64,000 bases of DNA from Saprospiraceae bacterium. Its GTDB lineage: Bacteria; Bacteroidota; Bacteroidia; Chitinophagales; Saprospiraceae. Shown piece after piece: positions 56,857 to 64,000 of the stretch (position 1 is the stretch's first letter; each line of letters starts with the position of its first letter). A program made the position numbers and the translations under genes. The stretch is from positions 1 through 64,000 of the forward strand of contig JAHDGJ010000002.1 of the NCBI GenBank assembly GCA_020627705.1, written 5' to 3'. Below the pieces are notes generated by a model. That model was not told where the DNA came from. It made no database searches and was given only the letters and a program-made list of their open reading frames with translations.

Positions 56857-57198
56857 TTAAGCCTTCTTTACAAATTCGGACTTTAAGCCCATGGAACCAA
56901 AACTTGGGATTTTACAATCGATGTTGTGATCGCCATCAGCCAATCGGATATTTTTTACTTTCGTCCCAGCTTTGATAGGCCCACTTGCTCCTTTTACATT
57001 TAAGGTTTTGATTACAATCACCGTGTCTCCATCAAACAATTGATTACCGTTAGCATCTTTAACAATTAATTGATCTTCATCTGTCGTTTCCGTAGGATTC
57101 CACTCAAAACTGCATGAAGGACAAGCAAACATTGCACCACCATTGGGATATCCATAAGGTGATTCACATTGGGGGCAGGTCTTTAGTTCATCTGACAT
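56857..57198 (-). CDS. PhnA/YjdM-type zinc-ribbon protein
   Basis: 113 residues. An N-terminal zinc ribbon ([22 protein letters not shown]) is followed by a PhnA-type domain with [16 protein letters not shown] and [21 protein letters not shown]. Despite the historical name, these proteins are not shown to cleave phosphonates in general. The E. coli member was named from a phosphonate-related mutation. No phn genes are nearby. Function unknown. Confidence 0.88.
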   Translation of the reverse strand: MSDELKTCPQCESPYGYPNGGAMFACPSCSFEWNPTETTDEDQLIVKDANGNQLFDGDTVIVIKTLNVKGASGPIKAGTKVKNIRLADGDHNIDCKIPSFGSMGLKSEFVKKA

Positions 57199-57207
57199 TT
57201 GTATTAA

Positions 57208-58323
57208 TTATAAACATACCGAATTGACATGTGCAAATGCTTGATCCATGCCAAGTGAAGCCGCTTTTTTGATGTCACTGCATGCTTCTTTGTTGTTTTT
57301 TAATTTGACGTTGGCATTGGCTCTATTAAAATAGGCTTGAGCAAAACCTTTATCTATAGTTATGGCACTTGAGAAATCTTTGTGTGCTCCCGCAAAGTCC
57401 TCTAATTTTAGTTTTGCTATGCCTCGGTTGACCCATATGCCAGGATCCTCCTTTTTTATTTTTAGAAGGTTGGTATAGTCTTTTACGGCTTCCTTAAATT
57501 TCCCAAGATTAAAAGAACATATGGCTTTGTTTTGAAGTGCCGATTTATGAGAAGGATCTATTTTTAAAACTTGGGCATAATCTTTATTGGCGCCACTTAC
57601 ATCACCAATGGCATTTTTAGAATACGCTCGATAGTACAGTGCCTCCTTGTTTGAAGAATTTTTTCGAAGGACTTTTGAAAAATCTGAAATGCCATCTTCA
57701 AATTTTTCTTGTTTTAAATACATCTTACCTCTGTAGAGATATAGTTTTTCGTTTTCTGGTTTGTAATCTATACACGAGGAATAATCTGTACTTGCGCCAA
57801 AATAATCTTTGGTTTTTGCTTTGCATAACGCTCGGTTATAATAGGCCGAATAACTGGGCGCTTCGGCAATTATTTTGTCATAGTCAACAAGCGCTTCTTC
57901 GTACTTTTTGAGTTTCATAAAAGTACTGGCGCGATTAAGGTAGGCCTTTTCTAGTGTTGGATCTTTAGAAATGGCAAGATCAAAAAAGTTGAGAGCTTCT
58001 GCGTAGTTCTTGTCTAGCATGTAGATATAACCAATGTACATCTTCGCTTTTGCATGATCTGGATCCAATTGCTCAATGCTTTCAAAATCAGTCTTAGCAA
58101 GGCTCAATTTTTTTTGGTTGAGATAGATATTGCCTCGATTATAATATGCCTTAATGTAATTTTCATCCAGCTTGATGGCTTCACTATAATACAACAAAGC
58201 ATTTTCTAGTTCTTTTGCATTATAGGCTTCTACAGCTTCGTTAAAATATTGCTTGGCCTTGCGCTGGTCTTGGGAATGTCCAACAAAAGGTAGAATCAGG
58301 AATAGGAAAAATATAAAACGCAT
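57208..58323 (-). CDS. Secreted tetratricopeptide-repeat protein
   Basis: 371 residues with a signal peptide (MRFIFFLFLILPFVGHSQ). About ten regular TPR repeats fill the mature part, for example AYYNRGNIYLNQKKLSLAKTDFESIEQLDPDHAKA and ALYYRAYSKNAIGDVSGANKDYAQVLKIDPS. Predicted periplasmic or outer-membrane scaffold. It lies 9 nt upstream of the PhnA-type gene on the same strand and is divergent from idi2. Confidence 0.88.
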   Translation of the reverse strand: MRFIFFLFLILPFVGHSQDQRKAKQYFNEAVEAYNAKELENALLYYSEAIKLDENYIKAYYNRGNIYLNQKKLSLAKTDFESIEQLDPDHAKAKMYIGYIYMLDKNYAEALNFFDLAISKDPTLEKAYLNRASTFMKLKKYEEALVDYDKIIAEAPSYSAYYNRALCKAKTKDYFGASTDYSSCIDYKPENEKLYLYRGKMYLKQEKFEDGISDFSKVLRKNSSNKEALYYRAYSKNAIGDVSGANKDYAQVLKIDPSHKSALQNKAICSFNLGKFKEAVKDYTNLLKIKKEDPGIWVNRGIAKLKLEDFAGAHKDFSSAITIDKGFAQAYFNRANANVKLKNNKEACSDIKKAASLGMDQAFAHVNSVCL

Positions 58324-58433
58324 GATTTAGGGGTTACTCTTTAAACGAAATAGCTTTGTACCTTGTTAAAGAAAAAACAGCGTAAACTTACTGATTTGCT
58401 TATTGCTATTTTTACAAATCAAGAAATTATTGA

Positions 58434-59444
58434 GTGAAGGAAGATCCAACAGCAGAACAAAGAAAGGAAGACCATATAGAATTGGCTCTAAGCTCTCAAG
58501 TTAGAGAAGCCGATCAAAGGTTTTATTATGAGCCAATTTTAGCATCCCATACTTGTGGTCAATCAAAATTGCCCCGAACATTTTTAAACAAAAAAATGAA
58601 TTTGCCTTTATGGGTGTCTAGTATGACTGGTGGTACTCAATGGGCTGGGGTAATCAATAAAAATTTAGCTAAGGCCTGCAACGAATTTGGCATGGGCATG
58701 GGATTAGGCTCTTGTCGATCTCTTCTATATGACGATACGCATTTAAATGATTTTAAAGTAAGAAGCTTAATTGGTGATCAACCTTTATATGCAAATCTCG
58801 GCATTGCGCAGTTGGAAGAAATTTCTAAAAATGCCAAATGGAGCAGTGTAACGGATCTAATTGATAAACTAGAAGTAGATGGTTTAATCATCCACGTAAA
58901 TCCTTTTCAAGAGATTGCCCAGCCCGAAGGGGACAGCATCAATAGAAAGCCCTTGGAAACAATATCGGAGGTGTTAGAAAAAATTGACCACCCCATTATA
59001 GTAAAAGAGGTAGGTCAAGGTATGGGGTATCGCAGTTTGGAGGCTTTGCTCAAACTTCCACTTGCAGCGCTTGATTTTGCAGCGCATGGCGGCACCAACT
59101 TTACCAAAATAGAATTGGCTAGATCCGAAAATCCTGAAAATTTAGCCCCCCTTACTACTGTCGGTCATGGTGCTCTCGAAATGCTGAAGATGTGTAATCG
59201 ACTCCATGAAGAGTTGGGTGATAAGGTATTATGTAAAGAACTTATAATTTCTGGAGGAGTCAAAGATTTTTTAGATGGCTATTACTTAGTAGAAAGTTCT
59301 TCATTGCCCGCAATCTACGGACAAGCAGGAGCCTTTCTGAGGCATGCGAGAGGCACGTATGAAGATTTACGAAAATACGTGGAGACTCAAAAAAGGGGAT
59401 TAGAAATGGCTTATGCATTTTTAAATATTAAAGATCCAATATGA
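58434..59444 (+). CDS. fni: Type 2 isopentenyl-diphosphate delta-isomerase
   Basis: 336 residues. FMN- and NADPH-dependent interconversion of isopentenyl and dimethylallyl diphosphate. Motifs include RKEDHIELAL near the N-terminus, SSMTGGT, GMGLGSCR, IHVNPFQE, VKEVGQGMGYRSLE and DFAAHGGTNFTKIE, as in the Fni/IDI-2 family. The start codon is GTG at 58434: a stop codon is directly upstream and the next in-frame ATG would remove conserved sequence. It overlaps hmgR by 4 nt, which links it to the mevalonate pathway. Confidence 0.92.
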   Translation: MKEDPTAEQRKEDHIELALSSQVREADQRFYYEPILASHTCGQSKLPRTFLNKKMNLPLWVSSMTGGTQWAGVINKNLAKACNEFGMGMGLGSCRSLLYDDTHLNDFKVRSLIGDQPLYANLGIAQLEEISKNAKWSSVTDLIDKLEVDGLIIHVNPFQEIAQPEGDSINRKPLETISEVLEKIDHPIIVKEVGQGMGYRSLEALLKLPLAALDFAAHGGTNFTKIELARSENPENLAPLTTVGHGALEMLKMCNRLHEELGDKVLCKELIISGGVKDFLDGYYLVESSSLPAIYGQAGAFLRHARGTYEDLRKYVETQKRGLEMAYAFLNIKDPI

Positions 59445-60769
59445 GTAAGGAGAGAACGATTAGTGGGTTTTCGAAAATGCGAAAGCGCGACAAAATAAAA
59501 TGGATTGCTCGAAATTTCTTTTCTGATCCAGACCATGTGATGAACGAATTGATTTCGTACTGGCATGGAGATGAAAAGCAGCAAAAAATATTAGATGGAT
59601 TTTCTGAGAATACCATAAGTAATTTTCCAATGCCTTATGGTGTTGCGCCCAATTTTCTAATTGATGGAGAAACTTACGTGGTCCCTATGGTGATCGAAGA
59701 ATCTTCAGTAGTGGCCGCAGCTTCTGCCGCTGCAAAATTTTGGATGACGCGAGGTGGATTTGTGACTAAGATTTTGGATACACAAAAAGTTGGTCAAGTT
59801 CATTTCAAATGGGAAGGTAACCCTTCAAAGCTCAAAGGTATATTTCCCGAGATCAAGGCATTGTTGATCGAAGAGTCAAAAGATTTGACCATTAATATGG
59901 AAAACAGAGGCGGAGGAATTCTAGATATAGAATTGTTGGATTTCACCTCGGAGGAAGAAGGGCTTTTTCAGATAAGGGCCTATTTCGAAACCTGTGATTC
60001 TATGGGTGCAAATTTTGTAAACTCTTGCCTCGAACGATTTGGCGCAACGTTAAGAAATTATGTGATTGCTTCTGATAAACTTGAGGAAGCAGAAAAGGAC
60101 ATTCTTATTGTAATGAGCATTCTGTCGAACTATACTCCCGACTGTATTGTAAGGGCAGAAGTTAAGTGTAAGGTTGAAGAACTAGGAACTTTTGCAGGAG
60201 GCATGGATGCCCTAACCTTTGCTCACAAATTTGTTACAGCAGTCAAAATTGCACATATAGATCCTTATAGAGCAACCACACACAACAAAGGAATTTACAA
60301 TGGCGTAGATGCCGTAGCTCTAGCTACTGGTAATGATTTTAGAGCCATTGAGTCATGTGGCCATACCTATGCGAGTCGAGATGGACGATATCGAAGCTTG
60401 AGTTTTGCAGAAATAAAAAACGATGTATTTAGATTTTGGATTGATCTTCCTTTGGCGATTGGTACTGTAGGTGGATTAACTTCTTTGCATCCTATTGCCA
60501 AAAGATCATTAGAACTACTTGGTGATCCTGATGCTAAAACTTTGATGAGCATTATTGCTTCTACAGGTTTAGCACAAAATTTTGCTGCTCTTCGATCTCT
60601 GGTGACCACAGGAATTCAAAAAGGGCATATGAAAATGCATCTTCAAAATATTTTGAATCAAATGAAAGCATCGGATTCAGAATCTAGGGCTGCCCAAAAA
60701 TATTTTAATGATCATGTGGTTTCTTTTGCAGGGGTTAGAGAATTTCTCGAAAGCCAAAGGAAAAAATAA
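59441..60769 (+). CDS. Hydroxymethylglutaryl-CoA reductase, class II type
   Basis: 442 residues. HMG-CoA reductase makes mevalonate (or runs in reverse in degradation). Visible motifs are VPMVIEESSVVAAAS (catalytic Glu), DSMGANFVN, GGMDALTFAHKF and GTVGGLTSLHPIAKRSLELLG, matching the bacterial class II enzymes. It has no membrane domain, unlike class I enzymes. Overlap with idi2 points to a biosynthetic mevalonate pathway to isoprenoids. No mvaK or mvaD is in the window. Confidence 0.92.
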   Translation: MSKERTISGFSKMRKRDKIKWIARNFFSDPDHVMNELISYWHGDEKQQKILDGFSENTISNFPMPYGVAPNFLIDGETYVVPMVIEESSVVAAASAAAKFWMTRGGFVTKILDTQKVGQVHFKWEGNPSKLKGIFPEIKALLIEESKDLTINMENRGGGILDIELLDFTSEEEGLFQIRAYFETCDSMGANFVNSCLERFGATLRNYVIASDKLEEAEKDILIVMSILSNYTPDCIVRAEVKCKVEELGTFAGGMDALTFAHKFVTAVKIAHIDPYRATTHNKGIYNGVDAVALATGNDFRAIESCGHTYASRDGRYRSLSFAEIKNDVFRFWIDLPLAIGTVGGLTSLHPIAKRSLELLGDPDAKTLMSIIASTGLAQNFAALRSLVTTGIQKGHMKMHLQNILNQMKASDSESRAAQKYFNDHVVSFAGVREFLESQRKK

Positions 60770-60799
60770 AAAAACCCCTTCACTTTAAGCGAAGAGGTT
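60768..60799 (-). terminator. Terminator of the glycosyltransferase gene
   Basis: On the minus strand AACCTCTTC and GAAGGGGTT form a 9-bp stem with one wobble and a 9-nt loop, followed by seven Ts. It lies about 20 nt after the stop of the gene at 60821 and overlaps the hmgR end. Confidence 0.8.
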
Positions 60800-60820
60800 C
60801 GAGAACGACTATATATTTTT

Positions 60821-61618
60821 TTAGGCCGCTTGTTGAATAGGACCAACTTTTTTGCTAGTAGACAGTATGGGTATCATATTGTTGAATTTAGGTTTTACGT
60901 TATATGCTAATGCGATTTCTAAAAGTTCTTTTGGAAATTTTATTGAGTCTTGCCAGGTGATATGCGATCCTTCCACTTCTTCCCATTCGCTAACCGCTAC
61001 TTCTTTGATAACATTCATTGCTTGAACTTTATATAGAGATTTGATGCGGATAAACATTTCTACATCAAACAGCCATCTTGACATAAAGGACTTATTGAAA
61101 ACATACCGAGCAATACCTGGATGAAAAACTTTTGCCCCACATTGTGTATCCTTTATAGGCAATCCTATGATTAATTTGATCATCAGACCTACTGCCCAAC
61201 TTGCAAGTTTTCTAAATGCCGATCTTTCTACTTCAGAATCTTGATCCATTTTTCTAGATCCAAAGACCATCTTTAGGTCGTTGTCTTTTAATTCTTGAAC
61301 TAACATGGTATAGTCTTCGAAGCCAGTCGCTAAATCAGCATCCATAAAACCAATGCTTTCAACATTGTATTTGGAGTTAATAAAATTGGTACCTCTTCTG
61401 ACAGCTTCAGCCTTACCTCCATTTTGAGGCATATCATATACTAGACATCTTTTGTGATCTGCTGCGAAATTTTGGAGTTGCTGCAGGGTGTTGTCTTTGG
61501 AGCCATCATTTACAAAGCAAATAATGTAGTTAGGGTTTGTATTTAGAAAGGTTTTGAATTCATCAAACTTTAGTCTGTTGGCTTCATTATAACAAGGGAC
61601 GATGATTGCATTTTTCAT
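60821..61618 (-). CDS. Family 2 glycosyltransferase, dolichyl-phosphate glucosyltransferase-like
   Basis: 265 residues. GT2 fold with VPCYNEANRL (about 7), VNDGSKDNT, the metal-binding DXD-type MDADLATG (about 93) and TQCGAKVF. The overall form resembles polyprenyl-phosphate sugar transferases such as ALG5 and DPM1, which build a lipid-linked sugar donor. No C-terminal membrane helices are seen. It is divergent from the large membrane protein at 61736, which could use the donor, though that link is inference. Confidence 0.88.
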   Translation of the reverse strand: MKNAIIVPCYNEANRLKFDEFKTFLNTNPNYIICFVNDGSKDNTLQQLQNFAADHKRCLVYDMPQNGGKAEAVRRGTNFINSKYNVESIGFMDADLATGFEDYTMLVQELKDNDLKMVFGSRKMDQDSEVERSAFRKLASWAVGLMIKLIIGLPIKDTQCGAKVFHPGIARYVFNKSFMSRWLFDVEMFIRIKSLYKVQAMNVIKEVAVSEWEEVEGSHITWQDSIKFPKELLEIALAYNVKPKFNNMIPILSTSKKVGPIQQAA

Positions 61619-61735
61619 TTTTTGAGATTTTATACTTCAAATTTCAGCCTGATTCGAAGCGTAGGAAGGGGGTTTTAGTAGAGTGGAAAAGGATGCCCGT
61701 TTTTTGGCAAATTCATCCGTTTTTTGGATTTGAGT

Positions 61736-64000
61736 ATGGAGCACTTTTGGTGTCTTCTTTATGGAGGAAGCCAATATTGCGTACCTTCATATTATAAGTT
61801 TTTATCATTGGATCGATCCAGACAATACTATTTAGCAGCTTTGCTCTTTGGAGTACTCTTCCATGGAACTTTAATGGCCTTCACCTTAGGGGATACTTAT
61901 GATGCCTATGTACATATGTTCTTTGCCGAACACTATGCACAAAGCTGGTTTGACACATGGAATTATAAATGGTACACTGGATTTACTATGACCAGTTATC
62001 CGCCTTTAGTACATCAGGGTATTGCACTATTTTCTAAGCTTATTGGTTTAAAAGGTGGTTTTATTGGGTGCGGCTTGATCATGATTGCCCTAATGATTAG
62101 AGGGGTATTTCACTTCTCATTGTTGTGGGTTGATCGTCTTTCAGCAGCATATGCCTGCCTTTTGTTGGTTGTGTCCTCTTCATTTATAGAGGCATTGCAC
62201 ATTTTTGGTCAATTGCCCAGTCTCATGGGAATAGCCCTTCTTTTGAATGCATGTCCATACCTCTATTATTGGATTCGTGACAACAATCGCATGGCGTTTT
62301 ATTGTGCACTTTCGGTCATTGCCATGATGAGTTGTGCACATCATGTAAGTACCATTTTTGGAACTGTGTTTTTTGTTGCACCAGTCCTTGGGGTAGCTGT
62401 ATTGGACTTGTGTATAGATGATAAACGTGGGCTTTCTAATGTCAGAATAAGGGATTTTATTAAAAAGACTTGGAAGCTTTTGCCCAAGGGTATATTACTT
62501 GGTGTCCTGATTATTGCCATTACGATAACTGTGATTTTTCCATATTGGTTTTGGAGTAAGACCGATCCAATCACACAGGTTTCTATTCCGCATGGAAGTC
62601 GTGCAAATTTTATTGCCGAGCCAAACCTAGGCTTGGTTTTTTTTCTTATCCCCTGGGGACTTATGTTGTTTTTTCTTCCAGGTATTTTTGGTCGAATTTT
62701 TTCGAAACGCAATTTATTTCTAGGGCTCTCTTTTAGCTTGGCTTTTCTCCTTGGTACGGGAGGCACCACACCTATCCCCAAAATGATCCTTGGTGAAAAT
62801 GCCTTCAATATTTTGACGCTTGATCGCTTTACTTTTTGGGCCAGCATGATGGCCTTACCTTTTTTTGGTGATTTAGTAAGAAGCCTTTTTGAAGGTTCTC
62901 TAGGTGCTTATATAAAAAGAGCTTTTGGGGGCCTTATTCATAAAGGCTTAGTTGTTTCGATGGTAATTGGCTTACTCGTTGTTTCTGCTCTTATTATTAA
63001 CATCGCTAAGTTTCGACCACTTCAACCTGAGAAAATTGATCCAAAACCGATTGCCAATTTTATGGAGCGTGATGGACATGAGAAGTGGAGATATTTAACT
63101 TTGGGTTTTGGAGATCAAGTAGCATGGATTTCTGCCCATACGGATGCTCTGACTGTTGATGGAAACTATCATTCGGTCAGACGATTGCCCGAAATGACCA
63201 GTCGAGCGGTTGAACGTTTGGAGAACTCAAAGTATATGGGAATGGAAGGCCTAGGTTCATTGCAACAATTTTTGGCCATTCCGGAAAAGTACCATCTCAA
63301 ATATGTTTTTAATAACGACAAATTTTACGAACCAGTCCTTTATTTTTTTGGCTGGACAAAGTTGTCGAAACTAGAAAACAATATTGATGTTTGGGAACGT
63401 AAGGATATACTTCCGCTTCCATCCATTTTACCAAGAAAAGACATTCCTTCATACCAAAAAGCCATGTGGGGCATTATTCCGATTAGTGTGTCCATTATTG
63501 CTTTTTTGCTGGTTTATTTCTTTCGAAAAAGGCAAGAAAACATTGTACATCGGCCGGATTATGACAGGGACTCCAAAAAATTATATCCATTTTATACGCT
63601 TTGGTTTGCAGCTATATCATTTATAGCCTTGTTTTTACTGTATAGCGTATATAAGGATAACGACCCCCATCGATCTCCTGATAAAGTTTTAGAACAATAT
63701 TTTCATGCTTTAGATTTTAAAGAATTTGAGGATGCCTACGGTTTGTTTGATCCAAGTACAGTTGTTGGACTGGAGCAATTTTTACTAGAACTCTCACTTG
63801 AAGATGGCTTATTGGCAAGCTATGCCAAATTAAATTCCATTGATATCAAAAAGAAAAACACTTCGGATAATCGCATACTTTATGATGTTAGTGCACAGTG
63901 GATTACGGCGGTTGAAAGTTATACAACTACGCATCAATTTGAGCTTGTCGAAAAAAATAAAAAGTGGTTTATCAAAAAAGAGGAATATTCTTTAAAAACA
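61736..64000 (+). CDS. Large membrane protein, PTPS-related family, with NTF2-like C-terminal region (partial)
   Basis: An open frame of about 755 codons runs from the ATG at 61736 past the right edge of the window with no stop. The frame is open from 61682, so the exact start is uncertain. About ten membrane helices fill residues 30-430, with LGDTYDAYVHMFFAEHY and SYPPLVHQGIALFSKL early on. These resemble the '6-pyruvoyl-tetrahydropterin synthase-related' membrane family, whose members look like GT-C transferases. A soluble loop (about 435-560) and two further helices follow (about 576-596 and 620-640). Residues about 648-754 resemble an NTF2-like domain (FHALDFKEFEDAYGLFDPS). Divergent from a GT2 gene. 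Confidence 0.75.
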   Translation, partial: MEHFWCLLYGGSQYCVPSYYKFLSLDRSRQYYLAALLFGVLFHGTLMAFTLGDTYDAYVHMFFAEHYAQSWFDTWNYKWYTGFTMTSYPPLVHQGIALFSKLIGLKGGFIGCGLIMIALMIRGVFHFSLLWVDRLSAAYACLLLVVSSSFIEALHIFGQLPSLMGIALLLNACPYLYYWIRDNNRMAFYCALSVIAMMSCAHHVSTIFGTVFFVAPVLGVAVLDLCIDDKRGLSNVRIRDFIKKTWKLLPKGILLGVLIIAITITVIFPYWFWSKTDPITQVSIPHGSRANFIAEPNLGLVFFLIPWGLMLFFLPGIFGRIFSKRNLFLGLSFSLAFLLGTGGTTPIPKMILGENAFNILTLDRFTFWASMMALPFFGDLVRSLFEGSLGAYIKRAFGGLIHKGLVVSMVIGLLVVSALIINIAKFRPLQPEKIDPKPIANFMERDGHEKWRYLTLGFGDQVAWISAHTDALTVDGNYHSVRRLPEMTSRAVERLENSKYMGMEGLGSLQQFLAIPEKYHLKYVFNNDKFYEPVLYFFGWTKLSKLENNIDVWERKDILPLPSILPRKDIPSYQKAMWGIIPISVSIIAFLLVYFFRKRQENIVHRPDYDRDSKKLYPFYTLWFAAISFIALFLLYSVYKDNDPHRSPDKVLEQYFHALDFKEFEDAYGLFDPSTVVGLEQFLLELSLEDGLLASYAKLNSIDIKKKNTSDNRILYDVSAQWITAVESYTTTHQFELVEKNKKWFIKKEEYSLKT

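Noticed and set aside
56857-57198. Phosphonate metabolism gene
   Set aside because: PhnA/YjdM zinc-ribbon proteins are not reliable markers of phosphonate use and no phn genes are near.
61606-61797. Short plus-strand frame before the large membrane protein
   Set aside because: It overlaps the start of the longer open frame in another phase and looks like a chance frame.

Overview
The window is about 64 kb of an AT-rich bacterial chromosome that is almost certainly from the phylum Bacteroidota. Two proteins carry type IX secretion (T9SS) C-terminal sorting domains, Rho has a long charged insert, several promoters fit the TTTG-N(18-20)-TAnnTTTG pattern, and Shine-Dalgarno sites are not evident. 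Secreted seven-fold 'GCDS' repeats, a dockerin/cohesin-like architecture and mevalonate-pathway genes suggest the Saprospiria more specifically; that is an inference. No rRNA, complete tRNA, CRISPR array, insertion sequence or prophage is visible, so most of the window looks like core genome.

Left part (1-7.6 kb): a 178-bp tandem repeat made of stem-loops, an MscS channel, a YkvA-like protein, a 1161-residue T9SS-secreted repeat protein, the tRNA methylthiotransferase MtaB, a small secreted protein and an orphan GroES-like protein. From 15.2 kb down to 7.6 kb the minus strand carries an aromatic amino-acid operon: pheA, aminotransferase, tyrA and a DAHP synthase/chorismate mutase fusion, followed by an unknown gene, uvrB and an SMP-30-family lipoprotein. 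Its 5' end carries the most interesting element of the window. A 17-codon leader peptide (MLKNWQYRYFWFYFTKR, 8 of 17 residues aromatic) is followed by a terminator whose U-tract abuts the pheA start codon, with an alternative antiterminator pairing placed directly at the leader stop codon. This has every sequence hallmark of a ribosome-mediated attenuator sensing Phe, Tyr and Trp charging.

Middle (15.3-38.6 kb): two adjacent paralogous helical proteins of unknown function, then the leuA-leuC-leuD-leuB-ilvD-ilvB-ilvN-ilvC-ilvA operon, which encodes most of Leu/Val/Ile synthesis in nine tightly packed genes. After that come two outer-membrane or lipoprotein genes, an Lrp/AsnC regulator divergent from asnB, the short ribosomal gene rpmH (L34) downstream of rho, and uvrA.

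Right part (38.6-64 kb): a TonB-family protein, an OmpA-domain protein, a coiled-coil membrane protein, a TMTC-like TPR membrane protein, a NagZ-like glycosidase fused to a beta-lactamase-type serine hydrolase, a LolC/E-like permease, two lipoprotein cyclophilins (one with a PKD domain), a polyphosphate-glucokinase-like ROK kinase, TPR proteins, an ECF sigma/anti-sigma/Spy-like cassette, an acyltransferase, a Reeler-like T9SS protein, ligA, a PhnA-type zinc-ribbon protein, the mevalonate-pathway pair idi2-hmgR, a family 2 glycosyltransferase, and a large membrane protein that runs off the right edge with an NTF2-like C-terminal region.
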